Shown here: positions 36,304 through 44,975 of the stretch, piece after piece | How the letters are laid out: each line of letters starts with the position of its first letter | How positions within the stretch are numbered: position 1 is the first letter of the stretch | Assembly: GCF_011761985.1 (NCBI RefSeq) | Contig: NZ_JAASQT010000002.1 | Span: 558,001-622,000 of the forward strand | Direction: 5' to 3' | Length of the DNA stretch: 64,000 bases | Source of the DNA: Brevundimonas terrae | GTDB taxonomy: Bacteria > Pseudomonadota > Alphaproteobacteria > Caulobacterales > Caulobacteraceae | Made by a program: the position numbers and the translations under genes | Notes under the pieces: generated by a model | What the model was told of the DNA's origin: nothing | Databases searched by the model: none | What the model saw: the letters and a program-made list of their open reading frames with translations, nothing else

Positions 36304-36660
36304 TTAGCCCAACACGTCTTTGCGATAGTTGGGCTTGTCCAGATTGCCGATCTCGACACTGATCTGGCGCGGGCCATCATATTGGATCAGATGTTTGAGC
36401 ATGGCCTTCTGCACGGCATCGGCTAGAGCGGTCTTTTGCTCCTGAGTGCGCCCGCTGAGGATACGCAGGTCACAGTGGGCCATGGCCTGTTCGGGCGCGC
36501 CATCTGCAATAATCAGGTTTTCCACACGCACAACGCGTGTTTTGCAGGACTGAATCGTGGCACCTACGTGGGTGTCGCACAGCTGGTGGATTTCCAGAGC
36601 TAGGGCGCGGAAGTCTGTTGTGTCGAAATGGGTGGAGTGTTCCAGCGTAATCTGTGGCAT
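36304..36660 (-). CDS. 5-carboxymethyl-2-hydroxymuconate isomerase family protein
   Basis: 118 residues, tautomerase-fold. It starts MPQITLEHS, so after Met removal Pro would be the N-terminal catalytic base. Other marks are LRILSGRTQEQKTALADAV and ISVEIGNLDKPNYRKDVLG. The classical member acts in homoprotocatechuate breakdown, but no other gene of that pathway is nearby, so the substrate is uncertain. It is convergent with the RNase J group. Confidence 0.85.
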   Translation of the reverse strand: MPQITLEHSTHFDTTDFRALALEIHQLCDTHVGATIQSCKTRVVRVENLIIADGAPEQAMAHCDLRILSGRTQEQKTALADAVQKAMLKHLIQYDGPRQISVEIGNLDKPNYRKDVLG

Positions 36661-36745
36661 GACGGTCCCTTGACTGAGGTGACCCGTCTTAGGCCCATGG
36701 CAGGGATGCGTCACCTGTAGTGATTGTCTATGAGGGATTAAGTCT

Positions 36746-37018
36746 ATGCCGTTGGGTCCATTTACCCTTGTCGCTATCTATCTGACGGCATGGTGGATTG
36801 TGCTGTTTGTGATCCTGCCGCTGGGTATGAGCAGCCAGGTTGGCGCGCCGCCGACCGATGGCAGCCAGTGGGGCGCGCCCGCCAATCCGAACCTGAAGAA
36901 GAAATTCATCACGACGACCTGGGTCGCTGCCATTGTATGGGTGCTGATCGTCGGCGTGGTGTGGTCGGGTATCATCCCTGTGCCGCAGATTAATCCGGAA
37001 CAACTTCCGGCTTTGTAA
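36746..37018 (+). CDS. DUF1467 family membrane protein
   Basis: 90 residues with two membrane helices ([20 protein letters not shown] and [17 protein letters not shown]) and a short loop [20 protein letters not shown]. This matches DUF1467, a family I know as often placed beside proS in alphaproteobacteria, as it is here. Function unknown. Confidence 0.85.
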   Translation: MPLGPFTLVAIYLTAWWIVLFVILPLGMSSQVGAPPTDGSQWGAPANPNLKKKFITTTWVAAIVWVLIVGVVWSGIIPVPQINPEQLPAL

Positions 37019-37110
37019 TCGCTTCGAATGCCATTTTTCCGCCGGTGTGCGTTGTCATGCCAAAGGCCCAAGGGCTAATCACGCGGACTAGATTTAGGAA
37101 AGCCTACCCC

Positions 37111-38427
37111 ATGCGTCTGTCGCGCTATTTTCTGCCGACCCTCAAGGAAGCCCCCTCCGACGCCCAGATCGTGTCGCATCAGCTGATGCTGCGCGCGGGC
37201 ATGATCAAGCAGGAAGCCGCAGGCATCTATGCCTGGCTGCCGCTGGGTCTGCGCGTGCTGCGCAAGGTCGAGAACATCGTCCGCGAGGAACAAACCCGCG
37301 CCGGTGCCGTCGAGCTGTTGATGCCGACGCTGCAACTGGCCGATCTGTGGCGCGAGTCGGGCCGCTATGACGCCTATGGTCCGGAGATGCTGCGTATCAC
37401 CGACCGTCATGAGCGCGAGCTGTTGTACGGACCGACCAACGAGGAAATGGTCACGGATATCTTCCGTGGCTATGTGAAATCCTACAAGTCGCTGCCGCTG
37501 AACCTGTTCCACATCCAGTGGAAGTTCCGCGACGAGCGCCGTCCGCGCTTTGGTGTGATGCGCGGCCGCGAGTTCCTGATGAAGGACGCCTATTCGTTCG
37601 ACATCGACGAAGCCTCGGCCCGTATCGCCTATAAGCGCATGTTCGCGGCCTATCTGAACACCTTCTCGCGTCTGGGCCTCAAGGCTGTGCCGATGCGCGC
37701 CGACACCGGCCCGATCGGCGGCGACCTGTCGCACGAGTTCATCGTTCTGGCCGATACCGGCGAGAGCGAGGTCTTCTGCGACCGTAAACTGGTGGAAATG
37801 GCCCCTCCGGGTCACGATCTCAGTGTCGAGCAATTGGAAGGCGTGTTCAACGAGCGCACTGCCCTTTATGCCGCGACCGAAGAAATGCACGACGCGGCCC
37901 AGTTCGAAGCCACGACAGCCGAGAGCGACCGCCTGTCGGCGCGCGGTATCGAGGTTGGCCATATCTTCTATTTCGGCACCAAATATTCGGAGCCAATGAA
38001 GGCCAAGGTTGCCGGTCCCGATGGCAAGGACACCGAAGTCCACATGGGATCGTACGGCGTCGGCGTTTCGCGTCTTCTGGGCGCGATCATCGAAGCCAGC
38101 CATGACGACAGCGGCATCATCTGGCCGGATTCGGTCGCACCGTTCGACGTCTCGGTCATTTCGCTGCGCGCCAGTGACGAAGCCGTTTCGGTAGCGTGTG
38201 AAGAGGCGGTCAAGCGCCTCGAAGCCGCTGGCAAAGATGTGCTGTATGACGACACCGACGAGCGTCCGGGCGGCAAGTTCGCCACTGCCGACCTGATCGG
38301 TGTGCCGTGGCAACTGGTTATCGGCCCGAAAGGTCTGGCCGATGGCGTGGTTGAACTGAAACGACGTGCGACGGGCGAGAAGCAAACCCTGTCGCTGGAT
38401 GCTGCTGTGGAGCTGCTGACGAAATGA
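37111..38427 (+). CDS. proS: Prolyl-tRNA synthetase, short bacterial type
   Basis: 438 residues, class II synthetase without the large editing insertion found in E. coli, the usual alphaproteobacterial form. Seen are motif 1 [19 protein letters not shown], motif 2 [21 protein letters not shown] in part, motif 3 [14 protein letters not shown] and a C-terminal anticodon-binding domain ([20 protein letters not shown], in part). The ATG at 37111 is the usual start ([15 protein letters not shown]). It overlaps lolC by 4 bases. Confidence 0.95.
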   Translation: MRLSRYFLPTLKEAPSDAQIVSHQLMLRAGMIKQEAAGIYAWLPLGLRVLRKVENIVREEQTRAGAVELLMPTLQLADLWRESGRYDAYGPEMLRITDRHERELLYGPTNEEMVTDIFRGYVKSYKSLPLNLFHIQWKFRDERRPRFGVMRGREFLMKDAYSFDIDEASARIAYKRMFAAYLNTFSRLGLKAVPMRADTGPIGGDLSHEFIVLADTGESEVFCDRKLVEMAPPGHDLSVEQLEGVFNERTALYAATEEMHDAAQFEATTAESDRLSARGIEVGHIFYFGTKYSEPMKAKVAGPDGKDTEVHMGSYGVGVSRLLGAIIEASHDDSGIIWPDSVAPFDVSVISLRASDEAVSVACEEAVKRLEAAGKDVLYDDTDERPGGKFATADLIGVPWQLVIGPKGLADGVVELKRRATGEKQTLSLDAAVELLTK

Positions 38428-39752
38428 CCGAACAAGCGACCGGATCCGCTCCGTCGCCGGCCCCCGCCGCCGTTTCCGGCAAGCCGTCCGGCCCGTTTTC
38501 CTCTTGGGAGATCGGGCTGGCGCTGCGCTACCTCCGTGCCAAGCGCAAGGAGGGCGGGGTGGCCCTGATCGCCATTATCAGCTTCGTCGGCATCATGCTG
38601 GCGGTGGCTGTGCTGATTTCGGTCATGAGCATCATGGCCGGATTCCGAGGCACGCTGATGGACCGGATCCTGTCGTTTAACGGGCATATGTATGTGCAGG
38701 GGCCGGTTTTATGGGCCGCCGACCGTGACGCCACGGTCAAGCGCATGTCCGACCTGCCGGGCGTGGCGTCGGTCAGCCCCTATACCGAGAACGCGGCCAT
38801 GTTCCGTGTGGCGGGTATGGCGACGGGCGGCATTGTGCGCGGCGTTCGCCCGCAGGAGCTCGCGGCCAGTAAATATATCTATGAAAGCCTGACCGAAGAG
38901 GCCAAGGCCAGCTTCGGCAAGGGCGAATGGGGCGGCGACAAGGTTCTGATCGGCAAGACGCTGGCCAATGAAATGGGCCTTGGCGTCGGTGACCCGATCT
39001 CGCTCTATTCCCCGACGGGGGCCGACAGTGCGTTCGGCAATCTGGGCGGTCTGGAGAAAACCTATATCGTTGGCGGCATCTATACGTCCGGCGCATCCGA
39101 CTATGACCGCGCCTATGTCTTTATGCCGCTGGAACAGGCCCAACTGTTCTTTGGCAAGGACGGCGTCTGGGATGTGATCGAGCTTAAGGTCGATGAACCT
39201 GACAAGGTCGAGCAGATGGTCGGGCCGGTGGCCCAAATCGCCGGACCGGGGGCAGTCGTCACCGACTGGCGTAACCGTCAGGCGGCGATCTGGGGCGCAC
39301 TCAAGGTCGAGCGTGTGGCCATGAGCATCATCCTTGGCATGGTTGTGGCGATTGCAGCGATGAACATCATCAGCGGCATCGTCATGCTGGTGAAGAACAA
39401 GACCCGCGACATCGCCATCCTGCGGACCATCGGTGCCAGCCAGTCGTCCATCCTGCGTATCTTCTTCATGTCGGGTGCCGCTATCGGCATCGGCGGCACG
39501 ATTGCAGGTCTGACGCTGGGGCTGCTGTTCTGTCTGAATATTGGTTCGATCCAGCACTTCCTCGAAGCCTTGCTGGGCGTTCAGCTGTTCAATGCCGACG
39601 TCTATATGCTGGATTCCATTCCGGCCGATGTTGACCCGTGGGATGTCACCTGGGTGGCTGTTTTCTCCTTCTTTATGAGCTGCCTCGCCAGCTTGCCGCC
39701 GTCGTGGAATGCGTCGCGGATCGATCCGGTGGAGGCTCTTCGCTTTGAATAG
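38424..39752 (+). CDS. lolC: Lipoprotein-releasing ABC transporter permease
   Basis: 442 residues. One helix near the N-terminus ([20 protein letters not shown]), a large periplasmic domain, then three helices ([20 protein letters not shown]) give the LolC/LolE layout. It extracts lipoproteins from the inner membrane for delivery to the outer one. Alphaproteobacteria commonly have one such permease (LolF-like) that works as a homodimer. With lolD it forms an operon behind proS. Confidence 0.92.
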   Translation: MTEQATGSAPSPAPAAVSGKPSGPFSSWEIGLALRYLRAKRKEGGVALIAIISFVGIMLAVAVLISVMSIMAGFRGTLMDRILSFNGHMYVQGPVLWAADRDATVKRMSDLPGVASVSPYTENAAMFRVAGMATGGIVRGVRPQELAASKYIYESLTEEAKASFGKGEWGGDKVLIGKTLANEMGLGVGDPISLYSPTGADSAFGNLGGLEKTYIVGGIYTSGASDYDRAYVFMPLEQAQLFFGKDGVWDVIELKVDEPDKVEQMVGPVAQIAGPGAVVTDWRNRQAAIWGALKVERVAMSIILGMVVAIAAMNIISGIVMLVKNKTRDIAILRTIGASQSSILRIFFMSGAAIGIGGTIAGLTLGLLFCLNIGSIQHFLEALLGVQLFNADVYMLDSIPADVDPWDVTWVAVFSFFMSCLASLPPSWNASRIDPVEALRFE

Positions 39753-40488
39753 GTTGCTGAAGAAAAAGATCGTATCGGCACCGGTGGCAGGGGCACCGAC
39801 CCTGTCGCTGCGGGGCGTAACGCGGACCTACAAGACCGGACAGGGCGGCCTGACGGTGCTTAAGGGTGTCGATCTGGACATCATGCCGGGCGAGGTGGTT
39901 GGTTTGATCGGGCCGTCTGGTTCGGGCAAGTCGTCGCTGCTTCATGCCGCGGGCTTGCTGGAGCATCCGACCACGGGTCAGGTGATGATCGATGGCGAGA
40001 ATGTCGGTTCGCTGGACGAGCGGGCGCGCACGCGTATCCGTCTGGAACGGATCGGCTTTGTGTACCAGTTCCATCATCTGCTGCCGGAGTTCGATGCCCG
40101 CGATAATGTGGCCTTGCCCATGCGTATTGCGGGTATGCGTGAGGCGGAGGCCCGCCAACGGGCTACCGACATGCTGTCGGCCCTCGGCCTTGGCGAGCGC
40201 GTCACCCATCAGCCTGCCCAGCTTTCGGGCGGCGAGCAACAACGTGTGGCCATTGCCCGCGCACTGGCCAACAGCCCGCGCTTGCTGCTGGCGGACGAGC
40301 CGACCGGCAATCTGGACCCTGTTACCAGCCAGACCGTGTTCGAGGCCCTGCGCCGTCTGGCCAAGGAGGAGGGCGTCGCGGCCCTTATTGCCACGCACAA
40401 TATGGAACTGGCCGGTCATATGGATCGTGTCTTCGCTTTGAAGGACGGCCATTTGGTCGAACGCAAGGCAGAAAGCCACGCCTGGTAA
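39745..40488 (+). CDS. lolD: Lipoprotein-releasing ABC transporter ATPase
   Basis: About 247 residues, a full ATPase domain: Walker [11 protein letters not shown]-loop [15 protein letters not shown], signature [15 protein letters not shown], Walker [13 protein letters not shown] and H-loop ATHN. It powers the permease encoded just upstream. The start is unclear: TTG at 39745, overlapping the lolC stop with GGAGG upstream, is preferred. Confidence 0.93.
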   Translation: MNRLLKKKIVSAPVAGAPTLSLRGVTRTYKTGQGGLTVLKGVDLDIMPGEVVGLIGPSGSGKSSLLHAAGLLEHPTTGQVMIDGENVGSLDERARTRIRLERIGFVYQFHHLLPEFDARDNVALPMRIAGMREAEARQRATDMLSALGLGERVTHQPAQLSGGEQQRVAIARALANSPRLLLADEPTGNLDPVTSQTVFEALRRLAKEEGVAALIATHNMELAGHMDRVFALKDGHLVERKAESHAW

Positions 40489-40496
40489 AGAAGTGC

Positions 40497-40532
40497 GGTA
40501 TTTTAATACCAAGTATCGGGTATTTTAATACC
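40497..40532. promoter_or_regulatory. Twin palindromic operator-like repeats
   Basis: The 14-bp sequence GGTATTTTAATACC (inverted GGTATT/AATACC) occurs twice, at 40497-40510 and 40519-40532, centres exactly 22 bp apart, about two helical turns. It lies just after lolD and 60-95 bases before the rplM -35 element. It looks like a site for two dimers of a regulator on one DNA face. Confidence 0.55.
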
Positions 40533-40591
40533 AATGCAAATTATTCTAATAAAATCAATATCTTGATGATTTTTCCACAATCCATCTGACA

Positions 40592-40620
40592 TTGACCTTT
40601 GGCGCAAGGCACCTTATCAA
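40592..40620 (+). promoter_or_regulatory. Predicted rplM promoter
   Basis: TTGACC (40592-40597) and TATCAA (40615-40620) with a 17-base spacer, the best -35 match in the window. Transcription would start near 40627, leaving a leader of about 53 bases. Confidence 0.72.
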
Positions 40621-40633
40621 GCCCGCCAATGTC

Positions 40634-40661
40634 CAGTCCTTCGGGATACGGACTGTTTTTT
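40634..40661 (+). terminator. Terminator-like hairpin in the rplM leader
   Basis: CAGTCC (40634-40639) and GGACTG (40650-40655) form a perfect 6-bp stem, followed directly by TTTTTT. It lies between the predicted promoter and rplM, so it may be an attenuator. Confidence 0.5.
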
Positions 40662-40679
40662 GTCTTTAGGACCCTCACA

Positions 40680-41156
40680 ATGCTGAAGAGCACTACGGCT
40701 GCACAAAAGCCGGCTGAGGTCGAAAAGAAGTGGATCCATATCGACGCTGAAGGCGTCGTAGTGGGCCGCCTCGCGACCTTCATCGCAAACCGCCTGCGCG
40801 GTAAGCACCTGCCGACCTACACCCCGCACGTTGACATGGGCGACTACGTCGTCGTCACCAACGTGGACAAGGTGGTGTTCACCGGCAAGAAGAACACCGA
40901 CAAGGTTTACTACCGTCACACCGGCCACCCGGGTGGCATCAAGTCGACGACTCCGGAAAAGGTCCTGAACGGCCGCTTCCCGGAACGCGTCCTTGAAAAG
41001 GCTGTTGAGCGCATGCTGCCGAAGGAGTCCCCGCTGGCTCGCGCGCAGATGACTCACCTGCGTCTGTTTGCGGGTTCGGAACACGATCACGCAGCCCAAC
41101 AGCCGACCACCATCGACTTCGCGTCGATGTCGGCCAAGAACACCCGGAGCGCCTGA
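40680..41156 (+). CDS. rplM: 50S ribosomal protein L13
   Basis: 158 residues. Core segments are [40 protein letters not shown] and [14 protein letters not shown]- and C-terminal tails (start [13 protein letters not shown]) are slightly longer than in E. coli. The ATG at 40680 follows the leader hairpin; no strong ribosome-binding site is seen. It forms an operon with rpsI, 2 bases downstream. Confidence 0.96.
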   Translation: MLKSTTAAQKPAEVEKKWIHIDAEGVVVGRLATFIANRLRGKHLPTYTPHVDMGDYVVVTNVDKVVFTGKKNTDKVYYRHTGHPGGIKSTTPEKVLNGRFPERVLEKAVERMLPKESPLARAQMTHLRLFAGSEHDHAAQQPTTIDFASMSAKNTRSA

Positions 41157-41158
41157 TC

Positions 41159-41644
41159 ATGACTGACGCGATTCAAGAAACCGCCGAAGGCTTTGACGCG
41201 CTGAAGGGCCTCGGCACTGTTGCTGAAGCTGTTATCGCCGAGCCGAAGATCGACGCACTGGGCCGTTCGTACTCGACCGGCAAGCGCAAGAACGCTATCG
41301 CCCGCGTTTGGGTCAAGCGCGGCACCGGCAAGATCACCGTCAACGGCAAAGAGCTGAACGCCTACTTCGCGCGTCCGGTTCTGCAAATGATGGTGGCTCA
41401 GCCGCTGACCGTTTCGGACCGCACCACCCAGTACGACGTCGTCTGCACCGTCACCGGTTCGGGCCTGTCGGGTCAAGCTGGTGCCATCCGTCACGGCCTG
41501 TCGCACGCTCTGACTCACTACGAGCCGGAACTGCGCAAGGTTCTGAAGCCGCACGGCTTCCTGACCCGCGACAGCCGCGTCGTTGAACGTAAGAAGTATG
41601 GCCGCGCGAAAGCACGCCGTAGCTTCCAGTTCTCGAAGCGCTAA
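41159..41644 (+). CDS. rpsI: 30S ribosomal protein S9
   Basis: 161 residues. An alphaproteobacterial N-terminal extension of about 35 residues precedes the core [19 protein letters not shown]. The C-terminus [17 protein letters not shown] reaches the P-site tRNA in the ribosome. It pairs with rplM as usual and ends in a strong terminator. Confidence 0.97.
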   Translation: MTDAIQETAEGFDALKGLGTVAEAVIAEPKIDALGRSYSTGKRKNAIARVWVKRGTGKITVNGKELNAYFARPVLQMMVAQPLTVSDRTTQYDVVCTVTGSGLSGQAGAIRHGLSHALTHYEPELRKVLKPHGFLTRDSRVVERKKYGRAKARRSFQFSKR

Positions 41645-41674
41645 TCGCTTTACCGCGATCGGTATTCGGAAGGG

Positions 41675-41710
41675 GCGTCGCGGAGAAATCCGCGGCGCTC
41701 TTTTCTTTTG
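41675..41710 (+). terminator. Terminator after rplM-rpsI
   Basis: GCGTCGCGGA (41675-41684) and TCCGCGGCGC (41689-41698) make a 10-bp stem with one T-G pair and loop GAAA, followed by TCTTTTCTTTTG. Confidence 0.9.
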
Positions 41711-41792
41711 TGGCCCTTTTCCTTTTGCGAGCAGGGTCTGACAGGATTATTGAAACGCAGCCGGACGTTTCCGGCTTAGGGATCAGAGTGAA

Positions 41793-42728
41793 TTGACACA
41801 CAGCATCTACATTGACGGCGAGGCCGGTACGACCGGTCTGGAAATCCGCGAACGCCTCGAGGCGCGCAACGACCTGCAACTGATGTTGCTGGGTGATCGA
41901 CGTCGTGATGTGGAAGCCCGACGCGAGGCGCTGAATAGCGCCGATGCCGTCATTCTGTGCCTGCCGGATGATGCGGCCCGCGAGGCGGTGTCGATGATCG
42001 AGAATTCGGCGGTAAAGGTGATCGACGCCTCGACCGCCTATCGCGTTGATCCGGACTGGGTTTATGGCTTTGCCGAGATGGGCGATGGCCAGCGCGAGGC
42101 GATTGCTGCTTCGACGCGCGTGTCCAACCCCGGCTGCTATCCGACCGGCTTTATTGCCTTGATGCGCCCGCTGGTGAAGGCCGGTATCGTGCCGGCCCAT
42201 TATCCGGTCACGGTCAATGCGGTGTCGGGCTATTCCGGCGGTGGCAAGCAGATGATTGCCGAGTTCGAGGCCGAAGGAACGGCCAAGCCGTTCTGGTCAT
42301 ACGGCCTAAGCCTGAAGCACAAGCATGTGCCGGAAATGACCAAGCATACGGGACTGAATCTGCCGGTACTGTTTTCGCCTGCAGTGGGTAATTATCGTCA
42401 GGGCATGCTGGTCGAGGTGCCGCTGCATCTGTCGGCCCTGCCGGAAACCCCGTCGGTGGAGCGTATCCACGGCGCACTGGTCGAGGCCTATGCGGGCCAG
42501 CGTTTCGTCGAGGTTGCCGATCTGGAAGCGACCGAGGCCATGGGTGGTATCGAGCCTGAAGCTCTGAACGGCACCAATACGGTACGTCTGCATGTGTTTG
42601 GCGACCGTGGCGGCGAGCAGGTGCGTCTGGTGGCCATGCTGGACAATCTGGGCAAGGGTGCCTCGGGCGCTGCGGTCCAGAACCTCAACATCATGCTGGG
42701 ACTGGACGAGGCCATCGGCCTGAAGTGA
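41793..42728 (+). CDS. argC: N-acetyl-gamma-glutamyl-phosphate reductase, type 2
   Basis: 311 residues, third step of arginine synthesis. NADP-binding YIDGEAGTTGLEIRERL and catalytic cysteine in SNPGCYPTGFIALMRPL are clear; the short length marks the second ArgC class. The start is TTG at 41793; no in-frame ATG is near. It is a single gene after the ribosomal operon and ends at a bidirectional terminator. Confidence 0.95.
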   Translation: MTHSIYIDGEAGTTGLEIRERLEARNDLQLMLLGDRRRDVEARREALNSADAVILCLPDDAAREAVSMIENSAVKVIDASTAYRVDPDWVYGFAEMGDGQREAIAASTRVSNPGCYPTGFIALMRPLVKAGIVPAHYPVTVNAVSGYSGGGKQMIAEFEAEGTAKPFWSYGLSLKHKHVPEMTKHTGLNLPVLFSPAVGNYRQGMLVEVPLHLSALPETPSVERIHGALVEAYAGQRFVEVADLEATEAMGGIEPEALNGTNTVRLHVFGDRGGEQVRLVAMLDNLGKGASGAAVQNLNIMLGLDEAIGLK

Positions 42729-42750
42729 TCTGATCCCGCGTACAAAAAGA

Positions 42751-42784
42751 AAGCCCCCGATCTGCTGATCGGGGGCTTTTTTGT
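42751..42784. terminator. Bidirectional terminator between argC and cobS
   Basis: AAGCCCCCGATC and GATCGGGGGCTT are a perfect 12-bp stem with loop TGCT; T-runs follow on plus, and on minus TTTCTTTTTG follows. It serves both convergent genes. Confidence 0.93.
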
Positions 42785-42801
42785 ATCGGACGGGAAGGGG
42801 C

Positions 42802-43803
42802 TTAGCCCACCTTCACGCGCATGGCGGCTTCGGGCAGGTCTTCACCAAAGGCCCGCTGATAGAACTCGGCAATCGTCGGGCGTTCCAGCTCGTCGCACTT
42901 GTTCAGGAAGGTCAGGCGGAAGGCCAGACCGATATCGCCGAAAATCTCGACGTTTTGCGCCCATGTGATGACCGTACGCGGCGACATGACGGTGGAGATG
43001 TCACCGTTCATGAAGGCGTTGCGGGTCATGTCGGCAACGCGAACCATGGCGGCGATCTTGCGACGGCCTTCTTCGTCCGCATATTGCGGCACCTTGGCAG
43101 CGACGATCTCGGTTTCCACGTCGTGATCCAGATAGTTCAACGTGGTGACGATGTTCCAGCGGTCGAGCTGGGCCTGGTTGATCTGTTGGGCACCGTGATA
43201 AAGGCCCGTCGTATCGCCGAGGCCGACCGTGTTGGCGGTGGCGAACAGGCGGAAATACGGATGCGGACGAATGACGCGGTTCTGGTCCAGAAGCGTCAGA
43301 GCGCCTTGGGCTTCAAGTACGCGCTGGATTACGAACATCACGTCGGGGCGACCCGCATCATATTCGTCGAATACCAGAGCGACGGGGCGTTGCAGCGCCC
43401 AAGGCAGGATGCCTTCGCGGAATTCGGTGATCTGTTTGCCGTCTTTCAGGACAATGGCGTCCTTGCCGATCAGGTCGATGCGGCTGACGTGGCTGTCGAG
43501 GTTGATGCGCACCAGTGGCCAGTTCAGACGCGCGGCGACCTGTTCGATATGGGTCGACTTGCCGGTACCGTGATAGCCCTGAACCATCACGCGGCGGTCA
43601 AAAGCAAAGCCCGCGCAGATCGCAATCGTGGTTTGCGGATCGAACTGGTAGGTGGGGTCGATCTCCGGAACGTGGCTGTCACGCTCGTCGAACATCGGCA
43701 CTTCCATATCGGAATCGATGCCAAAGACCTCGCGCAGCGTCACCTTGCGGTGCGGGGCGAGGGTCAAAAGGGGATCGGTGGCAACAGCGAGCGGAGAGGT
43801 CAT
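42802..43803 (-). CDS. cobS: Cobaltochelatase AAA+ subunit CobS
   Basis: 333 residues. Walker A is [18 protein letters not shown], Walker [14 protein letters not shown], and [14 protein letters not shown] and the C-terminal [20 protein letters not shown], in part, are typical. With CobT and CobN it inserts cobalt into hydrogenobyrinic acid diamide in aerobic B12 synthesis. CobT, often next to cobS, is not in this window: the downstream neighbour is convergent argC. CobS-like proteins are kept in some strains for other roles. Confidence 0.92.
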   Translation of the reverse strand: MTSPLAVATDPLLTLAPHRKVTLREVFGIDSDMEVPMFDERDSHVPEIDPTYQFDPQTTIAICAGFAFDRRVMVQGYHGTGKSTHIEQVAARLNWPLVRINLDSHVSRIDLIGKDAIVLKDGKQITEFREGILPWALQRPVALVFDEYDAGRPDVMFVIQRVLEAQGALTLLDQNRVIRPHPYFRLFATANTVGLGDTTGLYHGAQQINQAQLDRWNIVTTLNYLDHDVETEIVAAKVPQYADEEGRRKIAAMVRVADMTRNAFMNGDISTVMSPRTVITWAQNVEIFGDIGLAFRLTFLNKCDELERPTIAEFYQRAFGEDLPEAAMRVKVG

Positions 43804-43864
43804 ACTAGTCCCATAGGGCGGGGAAGGTCATGGCTCAATGGCCAAGACAATAACGGTTCAAATA

Positions 43865-44536
43865 TCAGGCGTACCCAGCTTTTTTAAGCGTCTTATAGGC
43901 CTTGATAACGTGCTGTAGCTTGGTCTCGGTCGCACGGTCACCAGCGTTCAAATCGGGGTGGAAGCGTTTCAGCAGCTCGTGATAGCGCGCCTTGACGTCT
44001 GCCTTGGTGGCACCGGGTTCCAGACCCAGTTCGCCAATCGCCTGACGCTCCAGCTTGCCCATACGCGCCTCGGCTTCGGACATGACGGGACCGCTGGGCG
44101 CAGATTCGTTTACGCGGCGTCCAAATAGGCCATAGCTGTCTTGCCAAGAGCCAGCGGCGGCATGGGCCGCATTGGCGGCAGAACCCGCAGCCTCGCGCGT
44201 ATTGCGGCTGACCTTCATGTCCCATGTGGGACGGCCACCCGTCATGGCTTCGTTTTCTTGCGCCGCACGAACTTCGCCTTCGGACATGCCGGCATAGAAG
44301 TTCCACGCCTTGTTGTACTGGGCCGCGTGGGCTTGGCAGAAATTGTAGAACAGGTTGATCTGCTCGCGCGATTTAGGCGCCTTGGCCGTGGCCGGACGCG
44401 AACAATCCGCCCACTCGCACGGTATCTCACCGGGCTTCAAACGCAGGACATCCTTGGCGGCCGCCTCCTCTTCAGGTTTGGGCGGCTTCACCCGGATATC
44501 GGTGAAACGGGGTTTGTATTCGAAAGAACCGGACAT
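43865..44536 (-). CDS. DnaJ-domain protein
   Basis: 223 residues. The C-terminal 65 residues are a J-domain: IGELGLEPGATKADVKARYH, then LLKRFHPDLN with the Hsp70-activating HPD, and KLQHVIKAYKTLKKAGYA. The N-terminal part has a Cys-containing segment GEIPCEWADCSRPATAKAP and FYNFCQAHAAQYN, perhaps a small metal site (C-x5-C ... C-x2-H). It lies upstream of cobS in the same direction. It is probably a co-chaperone with a specific client. Confidence 0.87.
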   Translation of the reverse strand: MSGSFEYKPRFTDIRVKPPKPEEEAAAKDVLRLKPGEIPCEWADCSRPATAKAPKSREQINLFYNFCQAHAAQYNKAWNFYAGMSEGEVRAAQENEAMTGGRPTWDMKVSRNTREAAGSAANAAHAAAGSWQDSYGLFGRRVNESAPSGPVMSEAEARMGKLERQAIGELGLEPGATKADVKARYHELLKRFHPDLNAGDRATETKLQHVIKAYKTLKKAGYA

Positions 44537-44582
44537 TGACGCTAGTCTAGGCCTGATTTGTGTTGCTTCAAGGACTTGACCT

Positions 44583-44888
44583 ATGACTGACGGCCCGGTT
44601 GCCCGAATTATCCGCCAAAAACTGCAATCCGCGTTATCTCCGCAACGTTTGGAGCTGGAAGATGATAGCTGGCGCCATGCGGGGCACCATCATGAAGGCG
44701 GGATGGATGCCAAGCCAGGTGGAGAGACTCACTTCAATCTGGTGGTGGTGAGTGATGCATTTGAAGGCCAGTCGCGTGTAGCCCGACAGCGCATGGTGCA
44801 AAAACTGCTGGCTGAAGAATTGGCCGGGCCTGTGCACGCACTTTCAATTAAAGCGCGCACGCCTGCCGAGGCTACAATCTCCGGCTAA
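44583..44888 (+). CDS. BolA family protein
   Basis: 101 residues with the BolA fold: IRQKLQSALSPQRLELEDDS, HHHEGGMDAKPGGETHFNLV in part, and RVARQRMVQKLLAEELAGPVHALSIKA in part. BolA proteins pair with monothiol glutaredoxins in iron-sulfur trafficking and can affect envelope genes. The gene is divergent from the DnaJ-domain gene by about 46 bases. Confidence 0.92.
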   Translation: MTDGPVARIIRQKLQSALSPQRLELEDDSWRHAGHHHEGGMDAKPGGETHFNLVVVSDAFEGQSRVARQRMVQKLLAEELAGPVHALSIKARTPAEATISG

Positions 44889-44975
44889 CGGCGAAATTTC
44901 GGATTCACGGTGTCTTAGCGACTTGGCCGTAATGTTGCCACGAAGACATCGCCGTGGGGCAGGGGGCACCATAAT

